A stretch of 59,590 nt of DNA from Microbacterium paulum (GCF_015707995.1 NZ_JAAGRY010000012.1:1-59590); one strand, 5' to 3'; counted from the stretch's first letter, positions 1 through 10,594 are shown. The notes: generated by a model not told the origin, from the sequence alone. Numbers and translations are program-made.

Positions 1-895
1 CGGTAGGCCGGGTCGTCGGCGATCGCCCGGGCGGCGAGCGTCGCGCGCACCCGCGGCGTGAGAGCGGGGGAGGCGATGAGGCGCGCCCAGTCGGCGGGCA
101 CCGCGGGGGCGTGCGCCTCGATCTCGTCGGCCAGGGCGGCGATCGCCGCCGCGACCTCCTCCGGCCGCTCCTGCGGCACGAGGTGACCCGTCTCGCGCAG
201 GCGCACGAGGCGGGCGCGCGGATAGACGTCGCCGTGCAGACGCGGCTGCGCGTCGGCGCCAAGATCGTCGTCGTCCTCGCCCGCGACGATCACCGCGGGC
301 ACGTCCAGGGTGCCGACGACGGCCGACACGTCTTCACGGCTGCCGTGCTCGAGCCAGTGCACCCAGGCATCCGGTGCCGCTCGGCGCAGGTCGTCGATCG
401 TCCGCGCATCGCACTCGCCGCCGAGCGGCAGGGCGGTGTTCGCCTCGACGAACGCGCGGGCCTCGTTCTCGCCGAGCCAGCCGTCGCGGGCCCAGCCGAT
501 CATCTCGGCCCGCTTGTCCTCGCTCATCGGCTCGGGCGTCGGCGGCGAGGCGGCCACGAGCACGACGCCCGCGAAGCCGAACACGGGATCGTCGCCGGCG
601 AGCGCGCGCCGGGCGACGACCGAGGCGACCTTGCCGCCCATGCTGTGCCCGAGGAGCAGCCAGCGGCCGCCGTGGGCGGAGTCGTCGCGGCGTATGCGGT
701 CGATGACGACATCGGCCATCTCGGCGACCGTGTACCCGGGCAGGTCGACGGCGTCGCCGAAGCCGGGCAGGTCGATCGGCACGAGTCGGATGCCGGGGCG
801 CAGCGCCGCGGCGACGGGGCGGAACTCCGCCGCGCTGCCGCCGAGCGCGTGCAGCGCGTAGACGGTGAGATCGGATGCCGGTGCGTCGGGCGTCA

Positions 896-896
<1 letters not shown>
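1..896 (-). CDS. alpha/beta-fold hydrolase, 3' end beyond the window
   Basis: About 298 residues are visible and the frame is still open at base 1. The fold signature is clear: nucleophile elbow GHSMGG with Ser85, an acidic cluster GEDDDD near residues 207-211 and the terminal histidine ETGH at 238, which gives a Ser-Asp-His triad. The ATG overlaps the stop of the upstream SDR gene (ATGA), so the two are translationally coupled. After the usual hydrolase end near residue 265 the protein continues with a segment starting PADWARLIASPALTPR, which suggests an added C-terminal domain outside the window. The substrate cannot be told from the sequence. Confidence 0.8.
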
Positions 897-1788
<892 letters not shown>

Positions 1789-1792
<4 letters not shown>

Positions 1793-2922
1793 GAGGCCTC
1801 CTCGCGGATGCGATCGATGAGGGCATCGCGATCGACGGGTCCGTCCTCGGTGAGAACGGCGCGCGCGGCATCCGTTCGATCGTCGATGTTCCACAGCAGC
1901 ACGCCGACGACGCGGTCGTCGTCGAGGTAGTAGACGACGCCGCGTTCGAGCGGCTCGACCCAGTCATCGACCGTCTCGAGCGATCCGTCGAGCGTGCCGA
2001 CCGCCTCGTAGCGGGTGCCGAACACGACGGAGTAGTAGTACGGCGTGTGGGTGTACTCCTCGCCGGCGCCCGCGAGATTCCGACCCGCCTGCCGGCCCAT
2101 CTGCTCCGCGTTGTCGACGTGCTCGACGCGGCGGCGTCCGAGGATGCGGTCGGGGTATTCGGCCACGTCGCCGGCGGCGAAGACGTCGGCCCGATCGGTG
2201 CGCAGGTGCGCGTCGACGACGATGCCGTCGCCCGTCGCGATGCCGGAGGACTCGGCGAGCTCGGTCTGCACCTCGATGCCGAGGCCCGAGACCACGGCAT
2301 CCGCGACGACCGTCGCGCCGCCTTCGAGGTCGAGTCGCACTCCCGCGTCGCCGGCGACGCCGCCGACCACCTCATGGCCGCCGACGAGTTCGACGCCGGC
2401 GTCGCGGAACATCCCGGCGAAATGGTCGGCGAGATCCGCGGGGAACACGTCGGCGCCGAGGGTGGCCGTGCTGTGCACGAGCACGGTGTCGACGCCCTGC
2501 TGCACGAGCGCGGCGGCGAGTTCGCTGCCGATGTAGCCGCCCCCGACCACCGCGATGCGGTCGGCCTGCGCGGCGAGGGCGCGGAGGTGCCGATAGTCCC
2601 CCGCGGTGCGGAAGGTGAGCACCCGGTCGCTCGCGCCCCCGCCCTCGATCGGCAGCGCGACGGGGGTGCCGCCGGTCGCGATGAGGACGGTGCCGTAGCG
2701 ATAGGTGTCGCCGGCATCCGTGTCGAGCTCGTGCGCGTCGGGGCGGAGGGCGGTGACCCGCGTGCGCAGGACGACCACGGCGCCGGTGTCGTCGGCGGTG
2801 TCGCGCTCCCGGATGCCCCGTGCCGCCGCGTCGGCGACCATCCCGCCTCCGACGATGACGTGGTCGTAGGCGATCGGGGTGGGCGCGGCGCCGGCGGTGG
2901 GAGCCGGATGCGCGGAGGTCAT
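1789..2922 (-). CDS. FAD-dependent NAD(P)H oxidoreductase (ferredoxin-reductase-like), apparently with an internal deletion
   Basis: 377 residues. The N-terminal FAD-binding stretch HVIVGGGMVADAAARGIRER is followed almost at once by DTGAVVVLRTRVTAL. In BphA4-like reductases about 35-40 residues lie between these parts, including a conserved PYxRPxLSK-type stretch, and that piece is absent here. The rest looks complete: ATGG, the NAD-binding GGGYIGSELAAAL, and FAAGDVAEYPD. The DNA at the join carries two close copies of CGACACCG, a possible deletion footprint. The ATG at 2922 is preferred over a TTG 12 nt upstream because TTGAAT sits 6 nt before it, as in leaderless genes here. FAD binding may be lost, so the gene could be non-functional. 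Confidence 0.75.
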
Positions 2923-3071
2923 GTCCCGATTCAATCAGCCCATGCGCGTGCACACCAACGGGTTGACCGTGCCCCGCCCGGGCGCTACTCCGCGCGCGAC
3001 GGACCCCTCCTTCAGTCGCCTTCCGTCGACAACTCGACGCTCCCGCGGCGCAGTCGTGCCCGTACGTGTGA
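2923..3071. other. intergenic stretch before the hydroxylase remnant
   Basis: No convincing gene on either strand. The first bases carry the putative -10 of the flavin reductase on the minus strand. The rest looks like degraded sequence leading into the monooxygenase remnant, which opens with no start codon of its own after a TGA at 3069. Confidence 0.4.
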
Positions 3072-3629
<558 letters not shown>

Positions 3630-3645
3630 GTCGCGTCGGGCGGGT

Positions 3646-5440
3646 TCACTCGAGCGGGTCCACGCCACGCAGGCGCAACTCGTCGATGTCGAGGTGGTCC
3701 TCGATCCGTCGGACGACGAGGTCGTCGATCGTGCCCTCGCGCCGCAACCGGTGCAGCACGGCGCGCTTGCGCTCGAGCACGGCGAGGCGCAGTCGCGTCG
3801 CCTCCTCGTACCGGGTGATGGGCGAGCGCTGAGTCAGGTCGATGTCGTCGCTCGTCGCAATCATCTCGAGCGGCGAGGCCGACAGGGCGGGCATCGCCGC
3901 GCCCCCGACGGAATTCGAGGGCGCAGTCGAGCGCGCCCACGAGGCATCCGCGGCACCCTCGTCATCCGCGTCGTCCCCGGCGCCCGCGTGGTTCCCGGCC
4001 TCCGGGGTAGAGAGCATGCTCTCGAGCTCGGAGATGGATGCCGCGTCGGCGCGGCTCTGCCGGGCGTAGGCGCGTGCATTGGAGAGCTCGAGGTACTCGT
4101 AGGTCTCGCGGCGGATCCGGTCGCGCACCTCGTCGCTGATGCCGTGCTCGGCGGCGAGGTCGTCGAGCACGGCGACAGTCGCACCCGTGATCGTGCGCTG
4201 CGCGAGCTCGTACTCCTCGGCCGCGGTCTCATCCTGCGGCAAGCGCGCCCAACGCACGATCGCGGGGAGCAGCGTCCCCTGCACGAGAAGGCTCACGAGG
4301 ATCACCCCGCCCGTCACGAACGCGACGATGTCGCGCCCGGTGAGTTCGCCGATGCCCTCGATGGATGGCGGAACGGACAGGGCGATCGCAAGCGACACGG
4401 CGCCGCGGAACCCGGCGAACGTATTGACGATGCGTCCGCGGTGGTGGTGGCCGAACCGCGGGTCTCGCGGGGTCCGGGAGAATGGCGCGAACAAGGTCAG
4501 GAACACATACCGGACGACGATCAGTGCGATCCACGTCGCGATCGTGATGGCCACGAGCATGCCGAGTTGCCGGGCCGGGACGTCGTGCACGACGTACTGC
4601 ACCTCGAGTCCGATGAGGACGAACAGCGCCCCGTTGAGCAGATACACGCCGAACGGCCATGCCAACTGCGCCTGGCGCCGCGACGTCGCGGTCGTGATGC
4701 CCGCGTGCGACCAGGCCACGATCAGACCCGCGAAGACGACCGCCAGCACGCCGGAGGCGTCGACGAGCTCGGCGAGGAGGAAGGCGACGAACGGCACGAG
4801 CAGAAGCGTCGTGTTGATGACGAGGGCGTGGCGCGCGCCGCAGCGCCAGGTAGACGAGCGCTGCAACCGCGATGCCGGCCGCGGCGCCGCCCAGGTAGGA
4901 GACGGCCACCATCCCGGTGATCGACCATCCCGAGATGTTCTCGCCGAGGGCGAGCGAGAGGGCGATCGCGTAGAGCACGAGCGCCGTCCCGTCGTTTGTC
5001 AGACTCTCGGCCTTGAGCTTCATGAACATCCGCTCAGGAAGCAGACGCCCGAGGGCGGCGACCGCCGTGGCATCCGGCGGAGCGACGGCGGCACCGAGAA
5101 GGAGCGCCGTATGGAACGGCACTCCGAAGAGCGTCGCGATCCATGCCACGGCGAACGCGGACGCGACGACGAGAAGCGTCGACATCGGCACGATGTACCG
5201 CAGCGACTGCCGGACCGCGCGCAACGAGGTCGTGAGGCTCTCCCAGAAGAGCATGACCGGCAGGAAGAGGAGCAGCACGGTCTCGGGCGGCAGCTGGATG
5301 TCGCGCAGTGCCGGGACGAATCCGAGCAGCAGCCCGATCACGACGAGGACGAGCGGTGTCGCGATCCGCAGGCGCGGCGCGAGCACCGTCCCGGCCAGGA
5401 TCGCGAGGCCCAGCAGAACGGTGACTTCGAGGCCTTCCAT
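3646..5440 (-). pseudogene. Na+/H+ antiporter (CPA1/NhaP family), interrupted by one frameshift
   Basis: The first part starts at ATG 5440 behind GGGAGG and gives about 200 residues with clear membrane helices and the motifs AVAPPDATAVAALG and KAESLTNDGTALVLY (the CPA1 ion-binding region). Near 4828-4850, in an alternating GC run, the frame is lost after LVYLALRRA. The neighbouring frame picks up directly with RHALVINTTLLLVPFVAF and runs to a TCA-encoded stop at 3646 with further helices, the motif FAGFRGAVSLAIAL and a roughly 170-residue soluble tail. Two missing bases (or one extra) in the GC run would rejoin a protein of about 597 residues. It is either a true frameshift mutation or a sequencing error; the rest is well preserved, so decay, if real, is recent. 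Confidence 0.85.
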
Positions 5441-5553
5441 GGCATCCCTCCCTGTTCACACTCAGTGTGGGCTCAAGGATCAGCGTTCTGCCAGGCTCTG
5501 GCATTCCCCGCCCGCCGTGCGCGGCGCGGCGGCGCCGCCGCAGAAGCCGGGCG

Positions 5554-5664
5554 TCAGGAGTTCACGCGGATGATCTCCTGCTGGTACGGCGCGATGACCT
5601 CCCCCGAGATTCGACAGTCGAGGAGGAGGTAGGGTCGGTCGACGTCGCGCGCCGGACGAGTCGA
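5554..5664 (-). pseudogene. possible C-terminal fragment of an unidentified protein
   Basis: A short minus-strand frame between stops reads PYLLLDCRISGEVIAPYQQ followed by EIIRVNS and TGA. The composition (hydrophobic strand, few Arg/Pro, mixed residues) is unlike the Arg/Ser/Pro-rich shadow frames around it and looks like the last strand and tail of a real protein. No start codon or ribosome binding site precedes it. I cannot name the parent family. It may equally be chance. Confidence 0.25.
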
Positions 5665-5693
5665 TTATAGGGCGGCCGTGACCGCCGGTGCGG

Positions 5694-5791
5694 GTGCCGT
5701 TTGCAGGAACTCTGTGCCGACTCGCGCGTGCGAGCCGCGGAAACACGTGGAACGCGCGCGGCGGTGCGCGCGATTCTCCTGCAAACGGCAC
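5694..5791. repeat. 98-bp element bounded by perfect 15-bp inverted repeats
   Basis: The left arm GTGCCGTTTGCAGGA (5694-5708) is the exact reverse complement of the right arm (5777-5791). The interior is GC-rich with further short self-complementary stretches, so the whole element could fold into one long hairpin. It lies 35 bp before the winged-helix pseudogene and carries no coding capacity. It resembles a miniature inverted-repeat or REP-type intergenic element. Confidence 0.75.
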
Positions 5792-5825
5792 GCGGGGCCG
5801 GCCGCACGGGGTGGAGGATGGCGTC

Positions 5826-6882
5826 ATGGATCCCGAGGGCCTCCGGGCGGCGCGGATGCGCGCGCACCGTCTGACCGACCCCGCCTCGGGCGTGGTCGCC
5901 GCGCGGCACATGACGGCGACGCAGTCGCAGGAGTTCACGAGCGGCCGGTGGGCGCTCGCCGTGCGCTCGACGGGATCGCCCGCACTCGCCGACGTCGATG
6001 CGGCCTTCGAGCGCGGCGAGCGCATCCGGTCGTGGACGCAGCGGGGAACCGTGCACATCCTCGATCCGCGCGACCTCGGATGGATGCGGGGCATCACGCC
6101 GGGCCGGCAGCTCCGGCAGGCCGCCGGTGTGCACCGCCGCCTCGGCATCGACGACGACGTGCTCGCCCGCGCCGAGTCCGCTGTGCGGCCGGTGCTCCGC
6201 GGCGACAACCGGCTCACCCGTCGCGAGCTCGGCACGGTGCTGACGGACGCCGGCATCGACGCGACCGGCATGCGCGCGAACCTCATTCTCGCCGCACTGT
6301 GCCTCCGGTGGCTCGTCGTGCTCGGCCCCGTCGTTCCGCGCGAGGGTGCACCGAGCCGCGAGCAGTACGTCGTCGCGGCGGACGAGTGGGTCGAGGATGC
6401 CACGGCGCCGGCCGATGCGCTCGCGGAGATCCTCGTCCGCTACCTGCGCGGGCACGGACCGGCCGGGCTCGCCGACTTCCGCTGGTGGGTCGGGCTTCCG
6501 CCCGGGCTCGCGCGCTCGGCGCTCGAGGGTGCGGGAACGCGCGCCGGACGTCGTCGCCCTCCCGGCGTTCGGCCCGGGGCCGAACGGCGCCGTCGCTCCC
6601 GTGCTCGTCACCGGCGGCCGGGTGGTCGGCACGTGGAAGCACGCACTGGCCGTGGACCGGCACCATCTCGCCCCGGTCGTCGGGACGGTCGAGGTGCAGC
6701 TCGACGAGGCATCCGTCGCTGCGGCGCTCGCGCGCTACGTCGAGTTCCTCGCCGGCGGACGGCCGCCCCAGGCGAGCGAGCGATCGCCTGGGCCGGGCCG
6801 GCCCGGGCTCTCGTGTGCACAATTCAGTCTCCCCGCGCGGCGGCAGGCAGGTCGCGACGGCCATCCGACCGGCCCGGACTGA
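5826..6882 (+). pseudogene. winged-helix DNA-binding protein (HTH_42/AlkZ-like), frameshifted and internally deleted
   Basis: The ATG at 5826 follows GGAGGA by about 9 nt. The first 235 residues match the HTH_42 (YcaQ/AlkZ-type glycosylase-like) family: RSWTQRGTVHILDPRDLGWM, the helical region LTRRELGTVLTDAGID, and the DFRWWVGL motif. Near 6528-6540 the frame shifts; the next frame continues with ERAPDVVALPAF and VLVTGGRVVGTWK. The usual DEFLLGYxDR segment between ALPAF and PGPNG is absent, so there is also an in-frame deletion. The last 35 residues after EFLAGG are low-complexity and probably run past the ancestral stop. Two independent lesions make a sequencing error an unlikely full explanation. 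Confidence 0.82.
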
Positions 6883-6884
6883 CC

Positions 6885-8243
6885 TCAGGCGTCGAACAGC
6901 CCCGCACCGACGTACGAGCCGGCCGCGGCGCCCGGCGGCACGGCCCAGACGCCCGAGCCGATGTGGCGGATGTACTCGGCGAGGAGGTCGGTGGCGAGGG
7001 CCTTCTGCAGCGCGACGAACTGGTCGGGGGAGCGCTGGTACGACAGGAAGAACAGCCCGGCGTCCAGGCGCCCGAGCCCGGTGTTGCCGTCGACGTAGTT
7101 GTATCCGCGGCGGAGGATGCGATTACCGCCGTTGAGGTCGGGGTGCGCGAGTCGCACGTGGCTGCGCGCGTCGATGGCCGGCGCGCCGCCCGGGCCCGTG
7201 GCCGCGAAGTCGGGCGCGGTGTTCTCCTGTCCGCCCGACAGCGGTGCCCCGATCGCCTTGTCGCGACCGATGACCTGCTCCTGCTCGGCGAGCCGCACGC
7301 GGTCCCAGGTCTCGATGAGCATCGCGATCTTGCGCGCGACGAGGTACGAGCCCCCCGTCATCCACGCGGGCTCGTCGCCGCTGCCGACCCAGACGTGCGC
7401 GTCGAGCGCGGCCGTGTCGTCGGCGAGGATGTTGGCGGTGCCGTCCTTGAACCCGAAGAGGTTCCGAGGCGTGGCCTGGTCGGTGGTCGTCTTCGACGTC
7501 TTGCCGAATCCGAGCTGCGACCAGCGCAGCCGCGCCCGGCCGAACGCGATCCGGCTGAGATTGCGGATCGCGTGCACCGCCACCTGCGGGTCGTCGGCGC
7601 ACGCCTGGATCACGAGGTCGCCGCCCGAGGCGAGCGGATCGAGGTCGTCGCCGAGGAACGCGGGGAGCGGGGTGAGCGCCGCGGGGCGCTGCGCGGCGAT
7701 GCCGTAGCGGTCCTCACCCGCCCCGGTCTGGAACAGCGTCGGCCCGAACCCGAACGTGATCGTCAGGCCGTTGGCGGCGAGCCCCAGGGCTTCGCCCGTG
7801 TCGTCGGGCGGCGCCTCGGGCGATCCACCCACCGCGCCCGTCGCCGAGACGTCCAGCCCCTGACTCATGCGCGCCGCGGCATACGTCCAGTCCTGCAGCA
7901 GCTCGATCAGGTCGTCGCGGTTCGTGCGCGCCATCATGTCGAACGACGCGAAGTGCAGGTGATCCTGCACCGGCGTCGTGATGCCCGCCTGGTGCACGCC
8001 GAAGAACGGGTGCACGGATGCCTCGGAGGCGCCCACCCGCGCTCGGCCGACGGCCGACCCCGCGCCCGCCCCTACGGCGAGGCCGGCGGCGCCGATCCCC
8101 GCGGCGAGCCCGATGAGCCCGCGCCGGCTGAGGCCGCCGCGCGCCTCGCCGCCGCGGACCTCGGCACCGGAGACCCCGCCGGCCGGCGGGGTCTCCGCGC
8201 CCGCCGGCGCGTCGGGGAGGGCGTCGTCGTTCGTGGTCATCAT
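6885..8243 (-). CDS. efeB: EfeB: Tat-exported DyP-type heme peroxidase / deferrochelatase
   Basis: 452 residues. A twin-arginine signal follows an acidic, proline-rich leader: LSRRGLIGLAAGIGAAGLAV. The DyP signature appears as FGFKDGTAN (the GxxDG loop with the distal Asp), and the proximal heme ligand is likely the His in DARSHVRLAHP. The ending FFLSYQRSPDQFV is typical of EfeB. It is the last gene of efeUOB, and the start overlaps the efeO stop (TGATG) behind GGAG. Known role of the family: in the ferrous-iron importer it acts outside the membrane as a peroxidase handling iron or heme. The gene meets the winged-helix pseudogene tail to tail with a 2-bp gap. Confidence 0.93.
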   Translation of the reverse strand: MMTTNDDALPDAPAGAETPPAGGVSGAEVRGGEARGGLSRRGLIGLAAGIGAAGLAVGAGAGSAVGRARVGASEASVHPFFGVHQAGITTPVQDHLHFASFDMMARTNRDDLIELLQDWTYAAARMSQGLDVSATGAVGGSPEAPPDDTGEALGLAANGLTITFGFGPTLFQTGAGEDRYGIAAQRPAALTPLPAFLGDDLDPLASGGDLVIQACADDPQVAVHAIRNLSRIAFGRARLRWSQLGFGKTSKTTTDQATPRNLFGFKDGTANILADDTAALDAHVWVGSGDEPAWMTGGSYLVARKIAMLIETWDRVRLAEQEQVIGRDKAIGAPLSGGQENTAPDFAATGPGGAPAIDARSHVRLAHPDLNGGNRILRRGYNYVDGNTGLGRLDAGLFFLSYQRSPDQFVALQKALATDLLAEYIRHIGSGVWAVPPGAAAGSYVGAGLFDA

Positions 8244-9472
8244 CACTCCAGGATGGTCGACGTGAGCTTCGACAGCGGCTCGGCGAGCGCGTTGATGAGG
8301 TCGGTGAACTCGCGCTTGTCGGCCTCGGTGAGTTCGCGGTAGTTCACGAACCCGGACTCGAGCGAACCGTGCTGTGCGAGCGACGCGTAGAGGTCGTCGT
8401 AGCCGGTCTGGATCTTCTTCACGAGAGCGGCGCCCTCCGAGCCCGACGACGAGGCGAAATCCTGGACGAGCGAGAATGCCATCTCGGAGCCCTCGACGTT
8501 CGCCGCGAAGTCCCACAGGTCGGTGCCCGACCACCAGTCCTCCTCGCCCGAAATCTTGCCGGTCGCGACCTCGTCGAGCAGGCCGATGGCGCCGTTGGAG
8601 ACGCCGCCGATCCCCTGCGCGTCGAGGGCCTCGGTGAAGGCATCCGAGTGCACGTAGTCGTTGAGCTCCGCGACGTCGGCGATCAGCTGGTCGCCGTAGG
8701 CGGCGCGCTCGGCGGGTGTCGACGGCTGCCAGTTCTGCCAGGCCGGCGTCACGCCGTCGGAGTTGAGCGCATCTTGCGCGGGCACCCAGAGGTCCTTCTC
8801 GATGCGGTGGAAGCCGGTCCACTCGAGGCCTTCGGCCACGGCATCCACCTCGCGGTAGTCGATGCGCGGGTCGAGGTCGCCGAGCGACTCGGCCACCGGC
8901 TCGATGCGCTCGTAGAAGGCGCGGGTGGTGGCGAACTGCGCCTTCGCCGCGTCGTCGTCGCCCGACTCGTACGCCGCGACGAAGCTGTCGACGGCGGGCA
9001 CGAGCTGCTCGACCTGGTCTTTGACGAACGCGGCGTAGAGGTCGACGGCCTTCTGCTTCTGCTCGGCGTCGTCGCCGGTCGCGGCGACCTTCTCGCCCGA
9101 GACCGCGAAGGGGGCCTTGCCGACGCCCTCGCCGACCATGCCGGGCTTGCAGAGCGTGTAGTAGTCGCCCGGCTGCGCGACGACGGTGAGCGTGCGCGAG
9201 GCGCCGGGGGCGATGTTCTCGACCTCGCCGACGATGCGCAACCCATCCTCGGCGAGCAGGTAGAACTCGCTCACGTCGGAGCTCTGGTTGGTCACGTCGA
9301 AGGTGAGCGTGCCGCTCGTGGCGGTCGCCGCCGAGACGTCGCAGGAGGTGTCCGTCGAGGTCACCGTGAGCGAGCCCGAGGCGGCGGCATCGGTCTTGGC
9401 GACGCAGCCGGAGAGGGCGAGTGCGGCGAGCGCGGTCGCGGCCGTGGCGGCGAGCAGGCGGGGGCGGATCAT
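8243..9472 (-). CDS. efeO: EfeO: iron-binding lipoprotein with cupredoxin and imelysin-like domains
   Basis: 409 residues. A lipoprotein signal peptide ends in the lipobox ALSGC (Cys23), so the mature protein should be anchored on the outer face of the membrane. Residues about 35-125 form the cupredoxin-like EfeO N-domain with FDVTNQSS and YYTLCKPGM. Residues about 140-409 are the M75/imelysin-like domain, with the HxxE metal motif in TGFHRIEKDLW. It is translationally coupled to efeU upstream and efeB downstream through TGATG overlaps. Family knowledge: it captures Fe2+/Fe3+ and passes it to the EfeU permease. Confidence 0.94.
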   Translation of the reverse strand: MIRPRLLAATAATALAALALSGCVAKTDAAASGSLTVTSTDTSCDVSAATATSGTLTFDVTNQSSDVSEFYLLAEDGLRIVGEVENIAPGASRTLTVVAQPGDYYTLCKPGMVGEGVGKAPFAVSGEKVAATGDDAEQKQKAVDLYAAFVKDQVEQLVPAVDSFVAAYESGDDDAAKAQFATTRAFYERIEPVAESLGDLDPRIDYREVDAVAEGLEWTGFHRIEKDLWVPAQDALNSDGVTPAWQNWQPSTPAERAAYGDQLIADVAELNDYVHSDAFTEALDAQGIGGVSNGAIGLLDEVATGKISGEEDWWSGTDLWDFAANVEGSEMAFSLVQDFASSSGSEGAALVKKIQTGYDDLYASLAQHGSLESGFVNYRELTEADKREFTDLINALAEPLSKLTSTILE

Positions 9473-10491
9473 CAGGCTCCTTGCGGGTGGGAGGCCGAGG
9501 CGGCGGGCGCCTCCTGGTCGGTGGAGGGGGAGTCGGTGGTGGGGTGGTCGGTCGAAGGGGAGCGGGAAGGGGCGACGGATGCCTCGGCATCCACGTCGTC
9601 CGTCGCTCCGGCCGGGGCCGGCGGCCGGCGCCGCAGCCCGCGCACGAAGACGGTGCCGACGACGAGGAGGTAGACCACCCAGGCGATCACCTGCAGCCAC
9701 GACATCTGCGGCATGAAGCCGACGGTGGCCTGCAGGACGGCGGCGAGCGGCGACGTCGGCGGGATCACCGCGCGCAGATCGAACGCCCAGCCGAACGGGA
9801 ACGCCGCCCATCCGGTCGCGACCGCGCCGGTGGCCTCGATCGGGGCGAGCGCGGTGAACGGCCCGGGAAGGGCGCCGGCCTCCTGCAGATCGTGGATGGC
9901 GTAGGCGAGCACGCCCGCCGCGACAACGACGAGGAACGCGCCGGTCCACGCGAAGAAGACGCGCAGGTCGACGCGCACCATGCCGCGGGCGAGGAGCCAC
10001 CCGATCGCCACCGCGGCAGCGAGCCCGAGGAGCGCGCCGAGCAGGGTCGACGGCGCGTCGCCGAACGACTGCACCATCGACCACAGCAGCAGCGTCGTCT
10101 CGATTCCCTCGCGTGCAACGGAGATGAACCCGATCGCAACGAGGGCCCACGCCCCGCCGGCGGACAGAGCGCGATCGATCCCACCCTCGAGCGTGCGCTT
10201 CATCGTGCGCCCGGTCTTCTGCATCCAGAAGATCATCCAGGTCACCATCGCGACGGTGAGGAGCGAGAGGATGCCGCCGAGGAGCTCCTGCGCTTCGAAG
10301 GTGAGCGCGTACGAACCGAAGGTGAGGATCGCGCCGATGCCGAGGGCGAGCGCAACAGCGAGGCCGATGCCTGCCCACACGCGCGGGAGGACGTCGCGGC
10401 GGCCGATACGGGTGAGGTAGGCGACGAGGATGCCGACGACGAGGGCGGCTTCGAGGCCTTCGCGGAGACCGATCAGGAAAGTGGCGAGCAC
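9472..10491 (-). CDS. efeU: EfeU: high-affinity iron permease (FTR1/OFeT family)
   Basis: 339 residues with about seven membrane helices. The two REGLE-type iron motifs are present: GLREGLEAAL at the N-terminus and AREGIETTLLLW near residue 125. The GTG start fixes the REGLE motif at residue 10, just as in E. coli EfeU, and an upstream in-frame TAA leaves no other option. There is no good Shine-Dalgarno sequence. The C-terminal tail after the last helix is a Ser/Thr/Pro/Asp-rich low-complexity stretch of about 50 residues. First gene of efeUOB, 22 nt downstream of an iron box. Confidence 0.95.
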   Translation of the reverse strand: MLATFLIGLREGLEAALVVGILVAYLTRIGRRDVLPRVWAGIGLAVALALGIGAILTFGSYALTFEAQELLGGILSLLTVAMVTWMIFWMQKTGRTMKRTLEGGIDRALSAGGAWALVAIGFISVAREGIETTLLLWSMVQSFGDAPSTLLGALLGLAAAVAIGWLLARGMVRVDLRVFFAWTGAFLVVVAAGVLAYAIHDLQEAGALPGPFTALAPIEATGAVATGWAAFPFGWAFDLRAVIPPTSPLAAVLQATVGFMPQMSWLQVIAWVVYLLVVGTVFVRGLRRRPPAPAGATDDVDAEASVAPSRSPSTDHPTTDSPSTDQEAPAASASHPQGA

Positions 10492-10513
10492 GGTGTGGAT
10501 TTCGTTCGGGGAG

Positions 10514-10532
10514 TTAGGTTAGGTGAACCTCA
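10514..10532 (-). promoter_or_regulatory. DtxR/IdeR-type iron box upstream of efeUOB
   Basis: The plus strand reads TTAGGTTAGGTGAACCTCA, which matches the 19-bp actinobacterial iron-box consensus TTAGGTTAGGCTAACCTAA at 16 of 19 positions. It lies 22 nt before the efeU GTG, where a bound repressor would cover the promoter. This predicts iron-dependent repression of efeUOB by a DtxR/IdeR homologue encoded elsewhere. Confidence 0.88.
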
Positions 10533-10594
10533 CTAGCGCATCAACGATACACCCGGACGCACCCCCGCTCCAACGCGGGAGGGTCGAAGACGCC

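Larger units (their letters stand above)
5441..5825. other. gene-free spacer with a coding fragment and a palindromic element
   Basis: This 385-bp stretch lies between the divergent antiporter and winged-helix pseudogene. It holds the antiporter ribosome binding site at its left edge, a short minus-strand coding remnant (5554-5664), and the 98-bp inverted-repeat element at 5694-5791. No complete gene is present. Confidence 0.6.

Noticed and set aside
2923..2934. TTG start adding four residues to the flavin reductase
   Set aside because: The ATG at 2922 has a better -10-like spacing and needs no rare start.
5694..5791. Relation between this 98-bp palindrome and the 98-bp repeat pair at 14.1 and 51.5 kb
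   Set aside because: The lengths are equal but I see no sequence similarity between arms or interiors, so the match in length is treated as coincidence.
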